A DNA stretch of 64,000 nucleotides, from positions 220,121 to 284,120 of the forward strand of contig NZ_SLVV01000008.1 of assembly GCF_004340465.1 (NCBI RefSeq), written 5' to 3'. Of this stretch, positions 25,592 to 34,008 are shown piece after piece. Position numbers and translations under genes: made by a program. Origin of the DNA: Mesobacillus foraminis. GTDB taxonomy: Bacteria > Bacillota > Bacilli > Bacillales > Cytobacillaceae. The notes below the pieces were generated by a model, which saw only the letters and a program-made list of their open reading frames with translations, made no database searches and was not told the origin of the DNA. Within the stretch, counting starts at the first letter, position 1, and each line of letters opens with the position of its first letter.

Positions 25592-26440
25592 ACGGCCCTC
25601 TCCTTCAAGCAAGTACTCTTGGGATAGGGAATATATCCTGTCATTCCTCTATCCCAACCTGTATTTAACTTCAGCAGCATGTAAAACTTTTTTTGATTCT
25701 CACTTTTCCTCTTACCCGGCGATGCCCTCATGCCGGCAGTTTCAGGCAATTGCCAACGCTTCAAGGATCTATCACAGGTCTGTTCCCTCAAGATTCTACC
25801 TTCAGTTCGCAGCTTTCACACCTATTGACCAGCATTTCCAAAAACGCAGCCATCCTAGTTCCTCTGGTCCGCAATTAGCCATGGATTTTTTCTATCTGCA
25901 AACAATCATTTCATCCAAGGATTAGCTGACAATCATTGGTTCGGTCAATGATCCACGCAATTGCCATCCCATTTCGGTTCCATTCCACTACCTTGCTTTG
26001 CTGTCTCAAGCCAATATCGCAGATTACAATTACACACCTAATTGGTCAAAGATTCTTAAAAAAGCAGCTATGTTTTCTGTGGAGATTAAACTTAATTGGC
26101 AACAAGAGGGTAACCAAATCAACCTTTAATTTGGAAATTTATTGACAATATTGTCAGGTAATTATACCATGGTTGGTGGTAACATATGGTAAAACTGTTA
26201 TTCCTGGTATTTTTTCTCTTTTACATGTGATTTACACTTTTACAGAATGTTAACCAATATTTGTAAAAAGGTCCTATAAAAGGGTGGATTCCATCCCTAT
26301 AATGAAAAAAAGGAAAGCCATATAGATTCATCGGCTTTATCCTACCTGGTAGTTTGCTATTTATCTATAAAGGTTTGATAAGTTGAGGGCTGTCCGAACA
26401 TGGGGGGAACTCAGGTTAGATAGGGCTAAAACACCACTAT
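25592..26440. other. 850-base spacer between regulator genes and ABC operon
   Basis: No convincing gene. A hairpin at 25,621-25,655 (GGGATAG-GGAAT / ATTCC-TCTATCCC) follows the small membrane gene and may end its transcript, though no T-run follows. A perfect 14-base palindrome, TGACAATATTGTCA, lies at 26,143-26,156, overlapping a TTGACA; it may be an operator. Short ORFs at 25,690-26,145 lack ribosome sites and have poor composition, and this stretch may be decayed coding DNA. Confidence 0.45.
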
Positions 26441-26441
26441 T

Positions 26442-26491
26442 TTTAATTTTATTTAAAACAACTTGAATAAAATTAAAGAATGTTTTAATAT
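26442..26491 (+). promoter_or_regulatory. Duplicated promoter-operator in front of the ABC transporter operon
   Basis: -35 TTGAAT (26463-26468), 17-base spacer, -10 TAATAT (26486-26491), with arms TTTAATTTTATTTAA (26442-26456) and TTGAATAAAATTAAA (26463-26477) and the same 6-base spacer as at 24,930. Only the spacer bases and a few positions downstream differ between the two copies. Confidence 0.75.
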
Positions 26492-26582
26492 AATTGAATG
26501 GAAGGGATTTGGGAGTTGTATCCAAATAACAGACTGCTGTTACCGGATGCCTGGTGGAAATAAATAGAAAGGAGGGTGTGCC

Positions 26583-26753
26583 TTGAGATCAGCACTGCCC
26601 CCAATTATTGCCGGACTGATCATATCGATTGTATGGGGGTATTTTTCCGACTTGCGGGAAGGGGATACTCAAGTGTTCATTATCAGGCTGATCGTTGTTC
26701 CTTCCCTGCTTTTACTGTTCAGCAAGATGCGTGAAGCCCAGGGAGAAAGGTAA
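26583..26753 (+). CDS. Small membrane protein, first gene of the ABC operon
   Basis: 56 residues from a TTG after AAGGAGGGTGTGCC. Two hydrophobic segments (PPIIAGLIISIVWGYF and FIIRLIVVPSLLLLF) separated by a charged loop, then a basic tail. Preceded by the promoter-operator at 26,442 and followed 37 bases later by the ATPase gene, so likely an accessory subunit or regulator of the transporter. Not recognised as a named family. Confidence 0.65.
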   Translation: MRSALPPIIAGLIISIVWGYFSDLREGDTQVFIIRLIVVPSLLLLFSKMREAQGER

Positions 26754-26790
26754 GAAAGCCGTAATGATTTAACGAAAAGAGGGAGACGAG

Positions 26791-27744
26791 ATGACAGGAA
26801 AAGCGCTAGAAGTTCGGTCCTTAACAAAAAAGATAAAGAATAAAGTGATTGTTGACCATGTCAGCTTTGAAGTGGAAAAAGGTGAAATTTTCGGATTGCT
26901 GGGCCCAAATGGAGCGGGGAAAACGACGATCATCCGAATGATTGTCAGCCTGATTGGGCGGACAGAAGGGAGTGTCCATGTGAATGGACATAACCTGGAC
27001 GGCGAATTCAAAGAATCCATGAGCGAAATTGGAGCGATTGTCGAAAATCCGGAGTTCTATAAGTATTTGAGCGGGTACAAAAACTTATTGCATTACGCAA
27101 ATATGGCAAGGCAAAAAATTACGAAGGAACGCATTGAGGAAGTAGTCAGGCTCGTTGGCCTCGAGAAGGCCGTCCATCAAAAGGTGAGGACCTATTCCCT
27201 TGGGATGAGGCAAAGGCTGGGAGTGGCGCAGGCGCTGTTGCATAACCCATCCATCCTCATCCTGGATGAGCCCACAAATGGGCTTGATCCGCAGGGGATC
27301 CGGGAATTCAGGGATTACCTCCGTTCCTTGACGAAAGAGGGAATCTCCGTGATTGTATCCTCGCATTTATTATCAGAAATGCAATTAATGTGTGACCGAT
27401 TTGCCATTATTGAACATGGGAAACTGATTCATGTTTCTTCAATTGATACTCTTAAGGAAGCTGATCGGGCAGCACAAAATGTGGTGTTTGAGGTGAGCGA
27501 TTCGGACCAGGCGATTCACCTTCTGATGGAACATAAGCTGGGGGCTGAAGCGGTCAAATCAGGAAATGGGCAATTTACCGTCTCCGTCGATAAAGAGACC
27601 ATCGCTGCCGTAAATCAGCTATTGGTCACGAATCAGATCAAGGTATACGGCATCCAGCTGGTAACAGCCACTCTTGAAGACCGGTTCCTTGAATTAACCG
27701 GCAAAGGAAGGAAGGAGGAAGAGGCGAGTGTTTTATCTAGTTAA
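26791..27744 (+). CDS. ABC transporter ATP-binding protein (BcrA/ABC-2 type)
   Basis: 317 residues. Walker A GPNGAGKTT near 41-49, signature YSLGMRQRLGVAQALL, Walker B LILDEPTNGLDPQGI, and switch His in SSHLLSEMQ. The C-terminal 90-residue extension is typical of BcrA/NatA-type exporters that handle bacteriocins or membrane-active antibiotics. Overlaps the permease gene by 17 bases. The substrate cannot be told from the sequence; the operator shared with a small regulator suggests induction by envelope stress. Confidence 0.93.
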   Translation: MTGKALEVRSLTKKIKNKVIVDHVSFEVEKGEIFGLLGPNGAGKTTIIRMIVSLIGRTEGSVHVNGHNLDGEFKESMSEIGAIVENPEFYKYLSGYKNLLHYANMARQKITKERIEEVVRLVGLEKAVHQKVRTYSLGMRQRLGVAQALLHNPSILILDEPTNGLDPQGIREFRDYLRSLTKEGISVIVSSHLLSEMQLMCDRFAIIEHGKLIHVSSIDTLKEADRAAQNVVFEVSDSDQAIHLLMEHKLGAEAVKSGNGQFTVSVDKETIAAVNQLLVTNQIKVYGIQLVTATLEDRFLELTGKGRKEEEASVLSS

Positions 27745-28672
27745 GAACGAAATGATGAAGCTATTCGGGAAAAAAGCAAACTGGATTTATATCCTTATTT
27801 TAATCATCGCCGTTGCCATTGGCGGAATGGTTCAGCAAAAACTTGGCGGAGAACCAAGCCAGAATTGGCGGGAGAAAACGCAGGCTGAGGTGACCCAGCT
27901 GCAAAAAGACCTGGAAGCCGCCCCGGACGAAGAAAAGGAATGGATTGCTCAGGAGATTCAGAAAAAGCAGCAATACCTTGATGAAAACATCGATCCCAAC
28001 GCAGCAAGCAACTGGCATTTTATGAATGGAACTGTGATTGGGATGGGTACATTGGTTACGCTGTTTGCGGTGATTGTCGCGAGTGCCAGTGTCTCCTCGG
28101 AATTTGCAGATGGGACAATCAAACAGCTGCTGATCCGGCCTCATCAAAGATGGGTGATCCTGCTGTCGAAGTATCTTTCCGTATTGATCTACTCCCTGAT
28201 GCTGCTGGCTGTGCTGATTGCATCAGGTTATATTGTTGGCACCCTTCTGTTCGGAAGCGGCGATTTCAATGCGAGATTCGTTGAAATCACTCTTGAGGGC
28301 GAAAAAATAGCAGTGGTCGGAACGCAATTCCTGTTGAAGGTGCTCTATTATATCCCAAGTTTGCTCGTTGTCCTAACGATCGCCTTCATGTTGTCCACCT
28401 TGTTCAAAAGCCAGGCATTGGCGGTTGGCGTCGGAATATTCGTCTTGTTCCTGTCCTCCACACTTGGCGGCATCATGATCCTGTTAACGGAAAAATACAC
28501 ATGGACGAAGTTTCTAATTTTCCCGCACCTGGATCTGACTGTATATGCCTTGCAGGAAAATATACTTCAGGATGTCACATTGCCGGTATCCCTGGCCACA
28601 CTTGCTGTGTACTACATCGTGTTTCTGCTCATCACCTTTGCCTTTTTTCAAAAAAGGGATATCAGCATTTAA
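27728..28672 (+). CDS. ABC-2 type transporter permease
   Basis: 314 residues from a GTG after GGAGGAAGAGGCGA. The first membrane helix is at about 18-34; a coiled, charged loop follows (QAEVTQLQKDLEAAP...QQYLDENI), then five more helices, with the ABC-2 phrase SSEFADGTIKQLLIRPHQRW after the second. Partner of the preceding ATPase. Confidence 0.92.
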   Translation: MFYLVKNEMMKLFGKKANWIYILILIIAVAIGGMVQQKLGGEPSQNWREKTQAEVTQLQKDLEAAPDEEKEWIAQEIQKKQQYLDENIDPNAASNWHFMNGTVIGMGTLVTLFAVIVASASVSSEFADGTIKQLLIRPHQRWVILLSKYLSVLIYSLMLLAVLIASGYIVGTLLFGSGDFNARFVEITLEGEKIAVVGTQFLLKVLYYIPSLLVVLTIAFMLSTLFKSQALAVGVGIFVLFLSSTLGGIMILLTEKYTWTKFLIFPHLDLTVYALQENILQDVTLPVSLATLAVYYIVFLLITFAFFQKRDISI

Positions 28673-28715
28673 TACTTTTACGATAGGTAACGTTCTACGT
28701 GGGGAGATGGAATAG

Positions 28716-29144
28716 ATGAAGAGAACGGGCGAAGTTATTTTAGCCATATTAGGAATACTGGGATACGGACTTCTAGCAGGCTTAGGCAGCCTGATGGTTT
28801 TCCTGCAAAATAATGAAGAGTTCCTGAGTGAAATGGAAAGCGTCGGGGGAGAAGAGATGGAGATGGCCATGAACTCCATGGAATCCGGCGGCATCATGTT
28901 TATTACGGCTTCCATTCTTGCCATCCTTTTGGGAATAGTGGCCATCTTCATGGTAAAAGGGAACAAAAAGCCGAAACCGGCTGGCATCCTTTTCCTTGTT
29001 ACAGCCATTCTGGTATCTGTCGTCACTGTAGGCATAGGCCTTGTCCCCGGAATATTCTATCTGATCGCCGGGCTCATGTGTGTGGTCCGAAAGCCTCCTC
29101 AAGCAAGCGGGATCGAGAGCGGCTATACAGGAGGGGGCAATTAG
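28716..29144 (+). CDS. DUF4064-like membrane protein
   Basis: 142 residues, ATG after GGGGAG. Four helices: residues about 7-28, 62-82, 92-112 and 115-130, with an acidic outer loop (SEMESVGGEEMEMAMNSMES). The opening MKRTGEVILAILGILGYG is characteristic of DUF4064 proteins that accompany transporter or stress operons in Bacillus. Function unknown. Last gene of the operon. Confidence 0.75.
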   Translation: MKRTGEVILAILGILGYGLLAGLGSLMVFLQNNEEFLSEMESVGGEEMEMAMNSMESGGIMFITASILAILLGIVAIFMVKGNKKPKPAGILFLVTAILVSVVTVGIGLVPGIFYLIAGLMCVVRKPPQASGIESGYTGGGN

Positions 29145-29155
29145 GCCCCCTTTTA
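29133..29155 (+). terminator. Terminator overlapping the stop of the DUF4064-like gene
   Basis: GGGGGC-aattag-GCCCCC followed by TTTT; the stop codon TAG lies in the loop. Confidence 0.8.
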
Positions 29156-29230
29156 GCCATAAATTGAAACCTTCCGCAGGTGATGATCGTAACTAGATAA
29201 AGTGCCCTGTCAAGGAAGGGGAAATGCTAA

Positions 29231-29533
29231 ATGCCTGTCTGTAAACATTGTGGAGCCAAATGGTCCTGGTCCGACACTCTTAAAAGAAGCTGGACTTTCC
29301 GCAGAGGCATGAGATGCCGGAACTGCAAAAAGAAGCAATATCAAACACGTTCCTCGAGAAAAAAGACCTCTCTGATTGCCGGCTTGATACCCGTGGTACT
29401 GATTCCTGCAGCGAGTCTGTTTGATCTTGCGCCGGGTTCAATCCTTGGGCTCGGAATGGTCCTTGGCATTCTTTGTATAGGTGTGATGCCTTTTTTCTTT
29501 GAACTGACCAGTAAGGAAGAGCCGCTGTGGTAG
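29231..29533 (+). CDS. Small membrane protein with N-terminal zinc ribbon (TIGR04104-like)
   Basis: 100 residues, ATG after AAGGAAGGGG. Two CxxC knuckles (CKHCGAKW at 4-7 and CRNCKKKQY near 33-36), about 25 residues apart, form a zinc ribbon, then a basic stretch and two membrane helices (about 51-68 and 71-91). Resembles the TIGR04104 family of Bacillus putative zinc-finger membrane proteins. Function unknown. Convergent with the LtaS-type gene; the hairpin GAAGAGC/GCTCTTC spans its stop. Confidence 0.7.
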   Translation: MPVCKHCGAKWSWSDTLKRSWTFRRGMRCRNCKKKQYQTRSSRKKTSLIAGLIPVVLIPAASLFDLAPGSILGLGMVLGILCIGVMPFFFELTSKEEPLW

Positions 29534-29557
29534 CAGCTCTTCATACCCGGGCTGAAC

Positions 29558-31351
29558 CTACTCCAGCGACTTCACATACTCATCAGATAAACTCATAAAC
29601 TCCATGATCTCTTCCAGCTGCTGGATGGCGGCATCATCCGCAGCTGTCCTGTTCCGGCTGTCTATATTGGTGATTTGCCCGCTGCCCTTGGTTTCGCCGG
29701 GAGCAAAGGCATACTTGCTGTTCACATAGGTTCCGGTTGGAGCATAAAACCGGATGCCAATCCTATTTTGTTTGGCGTTAAGGAGGTCGGTTCCGAAGAC
29801 GATCTCTTTTTTTAAATCCAGCCCCAGCAGATTGGCCAGGGTAGGGTAGATGTCCACAAGGCCGCCGGTTGTTTTCACGGTTTGCCCCCCTTCCAGGCCA
29901 GGAACCCTGATGGCGAGTGGAACATTCAAATGATCGAGAACAGAATGGTACTCTCTGCCAAAAAGATTTTCAACCAGCTTCTGGTCGGCTTCATTCTTCG
30001 TCTGCAGCCCCTGGTGGTCTCCGTAAACTGCAATCACCGTCTTTTCATAAAGCCCCTGCTCTTTCAGTCCCTCCACCAACTTGCCAAAGGCATAGTCGGC
30101 ATAGCTGACGGCTTCAATGTAGGAGCCGACAATGGAGCCGTTATATTCCTCCGGCAAGTCAATCGCCATAGCCTTTTTTTCCTCGGGAAGGTCAAAGGGA
30201 AAGTGGCTGGAAAGCGCTATAAGATTGGCGTAAAACCTTGAGCCCCTGCCATCGAACTCCACTAGCTTATCCAGGCTTTTTTGATAAAAAACTTCGTCCG
30301 AGGTCCCGTAGGAAACCATATCCTGAGTCCCAAAATATTTTTTATCATAATACTCATCAAAACCCAGGGTTGCGTACATATCCTGCCTGTTCCAGAACGA
30401 AACGGCGTTGGCATGGAAGGTGGCCGTATGGTAGCCATTTTCCCCAAGGAGTGCAGGAAAACTTCGGATTTGCTTTCCGGTGACCACAGAAGACATCGGT
30501 ACATCACCCAAAGCATAGAGGGAAGTGTTCGTGATGTATTCCGCATCCGATGTATTTCCTTTCCCCACCTGCGTATAAAAATGCGGAAAGTAAAAGGATT
30601 CAGCCAAAAACTTATTCAGGTTCGGGGTCACTTCCACACCATTTATCTTCCGGTTTAGAAGGAAGCTTTGGACCGATTCCAGCTGAAGGATGATTAAATG
30701 TTTGTCTTTGGCTGCCCCTGTATAGGAAATAGTCTCTTTTAAGGCCGAGGGTCTTTTCTCCTCAATAAGCTCCGGGGTAATGCCGTCCTCAGCAAGTTGC
30801 GCAGCATTCAGGCCGGAAATCCCTGCAACGAGCTGGTACCCCAGCAGCCCAATCTGGTTGTACTGGCTGGTTTCACTGAAGGTCTGCGAAGCGTTGTAGG
30901 CCCCGTTTCCGATAAAAACCCCAGCCGGGACAAGCATAAGAACCATTGCCGTTTTAGTGAGCGAGATCTTGAAAGAAGACCTCGATAAAAAGGGATATAG
31001 GACAAAGTCTGCAAAGAAAAGAAGATACTTCCAGTGGAGCAGGGCGGTGACGGCGTCCCGAACCTCGCCAATTTGCCCTGCCTGTCCGAGTGACTTGTAA
31101 GTGATGATGCTGTTGTAAAAGTCGAAATACATGATGGCTGATAAAAAAATAAAGGAAAGCAATAAGTTTAACCCGAACATCAGGATGGTCCTGGCTCTGC
31201 CCCGAAACAGGCTTAAACCCAAAATGACCAGCAGGAGCAGTGACACCTCGGCAGCATACCCCGTCAGCTCAATGTCGCCGATCATAAGAGTCCGTGCAAA
31301 TAAAGCCTTTAAGGATAAGGCTAGGAAAGTAAAAATTGCGATAAAATTCAT
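29558..31351 (-). CDS. LTA synthase-family sulfatase-fold membrane enzyme
   Basis: 597 residues. Five N-terminal membrane helices (within about 1-150) and an outer sulfatase-like domain. The LtaS catalytic signature is present: metal ligand Glu in LQLES (225), nucleophile Thr267 in GKGNTSDAEY, FHANAVSFWNRQ, and YGDHQGL. LtaS-type enzymes transfer glycerophosphate from phosphatidylglycerol to build lipoteichoic acid, or prime it. Bacillus species carry several paralogues (LtaS, YfnI, YqgS, YvgJ), and I cannot assign which this is; it may act in sporulation or stress. Single-gene unit on the minus strand. Confidence 0.92.
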   Translation of the reverse strand: MNFIAIFTFLALSLKALFARTLMIGDIELTGYAAEVSLLLLVILGLSLFRGRARTILMFGLNLLLSFIFLSAIMYFDFYNSIITYKSLGQAGQIGEVRDAVTALLHWKYLLFFADFVLYPFLSRSSFKISLTKTAMVLMLVPAGVFIGNGAYNASQTFSETSQYNQIGLLGYQLVAGISGLNAAQLAEDGITPELIEEKRPSALKETISYTGAAKDKHLIILQLESVQSFLLNRKINGVEVTPNLNKFLAESFYFPHFYTQVGKGNTSDAEYITNTSLYALGDVPMSSVVTGKQIRSFPALLGENGYHTATFHANAVSFWNRQDMYATLGFDEYYDKKYFGTQDMVSYGTSDEVFYQKSLDKLVEFDGRGSRFYANLIALSSHFPFDLPEEKKAMAIDLPEEYNGSIVGSYIEAVSYADYAFGKLVEGLKEQGLYEKTVIAVYGDHQGLQTKNEADQKLVENLFGREYHSVLDHLNVPLAIRVPGLEGGQTVKTTGGLVDIYPTLANLLGLDLKKEIVFGTDLLNAKQNRIGIRFYAPTGTYVNSKYAFAPGETKGSGQITNIDSRNRTAADDAAIQQLEEIMEFMSLSDEYVKSLE

Positions 31352-31547
31352 AGTTCACCTTTGGTTTTCTTTTTTCGGCTTTCAAATCAGGTTAATGAAC
31401 GCTCTAGTCTCAGTATTCCAAACTTGGCCCGAGGCAAGACTTCATTTTTAAATAAAAATGATACAAGATTTTTCACTGAATGGGCATTCTAAAAGAAGAC
31501 CAATGCAGGTCAACAAGAATAAGACATCTGAAAGGGGATTTTTTCTC

Positions 31548-31910
31548 ATGAATAAGCTTTTGAAGTTACTCGGAGGTTCACTGCTTTCCGCCATGCTGCT
31601 TGTAGGGTGCGGAACAAACGACGATAATGATCCTCCTCCAAACGGTGATACGGATGTTCAGAATCCGGCTGATGACAATGATGGTGCAGAGATCAACCGT
31701 TTTGACAATAATAATGGCAACAACGGCGGTAACAATGGCAACGGCAACAATGATGATACAAACGGTGAGCGCATCTTCAACGACAATAACAATAACAATG
31801 ACACCAACCGCGATGGCGACGGGGACATGTTCCGTGACAATAACGACCGAGGCGAAGATGGCATGGAAGACGACCTTGACCGGAACGACCGCGACGAAAA
31901 AGACCGTTAA
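31548..31910 (+). CDS. Asp/Asn-rich low-complexity lipoprotein
   Basis: 120 residues from ATG 31548 (after AAAGGGGATT); the frame is open to 31458 but that adds no signal-like sequence. Lipobox LLVGC with Cys21. Everything after it is disordered and made mostly of Asn, Asp, Gly and Arg (GNNGGNNGNGNNDD, RNDRDEKDR). Such chains bind divalent metals or water weakly; no family recognised. Flanked by its own terminator. Confidence 0.75.
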   Translation: MNKLLKLLGGSLLSAMLLVGCGTNDDNDPPPNGDTDVQNPADDNDGAEINRFDNNNGNNGGNNGNGNNDDTNGERIFNDNNNNNDTNRDGDGDMFRDNNDRGEDGMEDDLDRNDRDEKDR

Positions 31911-31915
31911 TCAAA

Positions 31916-31946
31916 GCAGGGCAGGGGAAACCTGCCCTGTTTTTTA
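31916..31946 (+). terminator. Terminator after the low-complexity lipoprotein gene
   Basis: GCAGGGCAGG-ggaaa-CCTGCCCTG followed by TTTTTT. Confidence 0.92.
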
Positions 31947-31951
31947 ACAGC

Positions 31952-31979
31952 AAAAACCCCAGCAAGCCTTTCACTGGAG
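31952..31979 (-). terminator. Terminator after ywpF (minus strand)
   Basis: On the minus strand CTCCAG...CTGGGG followed by TTTTTG, just past the ywpF stop. Confidence 0.6.
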
Positions 31980-31986
31980 TTCAATT

Positions 31987-32421
31987 TCATGCCTTTTTCG
32001 GCAGCACAATTTTCGGACGGGCAAGGACTTTGTCTTTGAATTCAGCAAGCAGTTCCTCCCCATGCAGTCCCTGTTCGAGGAGATGCTCAAGCAGCAGGGC
32101 TGGGTAGTCATTCCGGATTTTACTGAGGTGGCCTTTTAACAGAATGCTGGCTTTGCCGTTGATTTTCTGAATGCTGGTGACTTTGGTAGAAAAAGCCGCT
32201 GGGTCGTTTTCCTTTTTCGTTATGACAACCTGAACAATGATGTCCTGGTTTTGAGCGGAAGCTTCCTCGAAATGGGGAACAAACTTCTCATCTACAAAAG
32301 CTTCGAGCAGCCAGTTCCCATGTTCGTCTTCCTTGTTAATAATCAGGCCTTCCTCGAGTTCAATTTCCTGAACATGATCTTTACCTACGATTTGCATTGA
32401 GATCAACCTAAAAGACTTCAT
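31987..32421 (-). CDS. ywpF: YwpF-like protein
   Basis: 144 residues from ATG at 32421, which follows GAGGAGG; the longer frame upstream has no ribosome site. Cytoplasmic, begins MKSFRLISMQIVGKDHVQ and contains the ELEEGLIINKEDE phrase typical of the YwpF family of Bacillus. Function unknown. In B. subtilis ywpF lies between flhP and fabZ/ssbB, so its presence near ssbB is consistent, but here it is transcribed against its neighbours. Confidence 0.75.
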   Translation of the reverse strand: MKSFRLISMQIVGKDHVQEIELEEGLIINKEDEHGNWLLEAFVDEKFVPHFEEASAQNQDIIVQVVITKKENDPAAFSTKVTSIQKINGKASILLKGHLSKIRNDYPALLLEHLLEQGLHGEELLAEFKDKVLARPKIVLPKKA

Positions 32422-32677
32422 TGCGGCCTCCTCACAGCTTTTACCCAAATTATAACATAAGCGAAAAAAAGAAAGCGAATTCAACCTTTGTCGAAAAATA
32501 TGTGGTGTTATTAGGAAAAAAGTAATTTGCATGATCCGGGGCTTCAAAAAGAAATATTTCATCCATACATTCTGCTTGTTCCGGGAGAAAGATGTCGATC
32601 ATAGGGGATTTTTGGCGATTTTACTCGTTTGCCCTGACGAGATATGATGGTCTCATCAAACGAAAAGGAGTTGAAAA

Positions 32678-33049
32678 ATGATCAACCAGGTGATTCTTGT
32701 CGGACGCCTTACGAGGGATCCGGAACTAAAGTTCACAAGTGACGGGAAAGCCGTAGCAAGTGTGACGCTTGCCGTGAACCGTCAATTCCGCAATGCCAGC
32801 GGGGAATTCGACACCGATTTTGTCAATTGCATCCTCTGGAGAAAAACCGCAGAAAACACCGCTCAATACTGCAAGAAAGGCTCCATCCTCGGCGTCATCG
32901 GCAGGATCCAGACGCGCCAGTACGAAAATCAGGACAAGAAGCGCGTCTATGTAACCGAAGTCGTCGCCGAAACCGTCCAATTTCTCAGTAAAAAAACAGC
33001 CCAAACCCCGGAAAGTGAGGTCAGCCAATTTGAACCGGTCCCCCAGTGA
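32678..33049 (+). CDS. ssbB: Single-stranded DNA-binding protein SsbB
   Basis: 123 residues with a complete OB fold ([49 protein letters not shown]). It lacks the acidic DDDIPF tail of the essential SsbA, a mark of the SsbB paralogue, which in B. subtilis (ywpH) acts in natural transformation. Its position between fabZ and ywqA agrees. AAAAGGAG precedes the ATG. I saw no convincing ComK box upstream. Confidence 0.92.
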   Translation: MINQVILVGRLTRDPELKFTSDGKAVASVTLAVNRQFRNASGEFDTDFVNCILWRKTAENTAQYCKKGSILGVIGRIQTRQYENQDKKRVYVTEVVAETVQFLSKKTAQTPESEVSQFEPVPQ

Positions 33050-33239
33050 AATGGATGGATTGGAGAAGCTCCTGGTCTCAATGATCAAAATGGTTGGAAA
33101 AACCAATGAAAAAATGGACGAACTCATGAAGCGCGTCCACCAGCTGGAAATGGCCGCGAAAGAAGAACCAGCCAGCCAAGTCTACTCCTTCATCGCAGAG
33201 CCGCAAAGACCCGAGGAACTCCACACACCCAAAGTGTAA
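33030..33239 (+). CDS. Small coiled-coil protein overlapping ssbB
   Basis: About 69 residues if started at TTG 33030, with GTGAGG 9 bases upstream inside ssbB; an ATG at 33051 and a GTG at 33015 are alternatives. The core [31 protein letters not shown] is an amphipathic helix or coiled coil, followed by an unstructured tail. The overlap suggests translational coupling to ssbB. Family not recognised. Confidence 0.6.
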   Translation: MNRSPSEMDGLEKLLVSMIKMVGKTNEKMDELMKRVHQLEMAAKEEPASQVYSFIAEPQRPEELHTPKV

Positions 33240-33316
33240 AGCGCCCCCATGCAAAGTCAGAATCATTCCTTCTAGAGAGAGAAAGTAACCCCCTCTTCAA
33301 TATCCCTCAATTTTGA

Positions 33317-33346
33317 CCGGCCTGGCTGTTTAGGGCTGGTTTTTTT
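33317..33346 (+). terminator. Terminator after the ssbB unit
   Basis: CCGGCC / GGCTGG stem (one G-U pair), followed by TTTTTTT. Confidence 0.75.
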
Positions 33347-33360
33347 ATGTCAGGGAAGGA

Positions 33361-33777
33361 TTAAATAAAAATAGAAAAAAGGGAAAGAAAAAAGGCAACC
33401 GATAACAGCATCTGGGAGATGGTAAAGATCGCTTCATTCTTCTTCTGGGCAACTTTCCACTCCATGATCGCCTGGATACTGTCCGTGACAATAAAGTTAG
33501 CCATTAAAATAAAAAAGGGAACGAAAACGAAGGAGTCATCCAGAGGATCTTTTGCTACGGTAAGAAAATAGCCGATCAAGATCAAAATGACAAAAAATGC
33601 CCTAATAGTCCGATCTATCTTTTTATGTGTGTCATTCACAAAGTTAAACGAGAAGGCCTTTCTCTTCTCCACCTTCAGCCATCTCCTCATGAAGGCATTA
33701 AAGCAAATCGACAGCACACTATAGCCGACTACCAGCAAAATCAGAGTTAGCCATATGTGATTATCCATTCCAAACAC
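33361..33777 (-). CDS. DUF4181-like membrane protein
   Basis: 138 residues from the GTG at 33777 (GGGGGGAAAGCGTTC upstream) or 135 from ATG 33768. Four membrane helices at about 7-28, 60-78, 83-100 and 115-136, with a basic stretch RRWLKVEKRKAFSFNFVN after the first, a pattern seen in DUF4181 proteins of Bacillaceae. Function unknown. Convergent with ssbB. Confidence 0.75.
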   Translation of the reverse strand: MFGMDNHIWLTLILLVVGYSVLSICFNAFMRRWLKVEKRKAFSFNFVNDTHKKIDRTIRAFFVILILIGYFLTVAKDPLDDSFVFVPFFILMANFIVTDSIQAIMEWKVAQKKNEAIFTISQMLLSVAFFLSLFSIFI

Positions 33778-34008
33778 GAACGCTTTCCCCCCTTGCGCAA
33801 ACAGCCCTTTATTGCATTATTTTATTCAGGGCCGCTTTTGTTTAGATGCCCAGATTAGTACGCTATTTTAGGTACAGTAATCATAACATAGAGAAGCAGA
33901 GTGCTGGGTCTGGTCTGGGAAAATAGTAAACGAAAGGGAATTGGTACAACAATCTAATGGGCTGGCAGGGGAGACGTGGATTGCTGCAGGAGCAGAAGGT
34001 GAAGGACT

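Noticed and set aside
25690..26145. Several 60-69 codon frames in the spacer
   Set aside because: They overlap each other in different frames, lack ribosome sites and have non-protein-like composition.
32560..32677. ComK box upstream of ssbB
   Set aside because: AT-rich pieces are present, but I could not find paired AAAA-n5-TTTT boxes at proper spacing.
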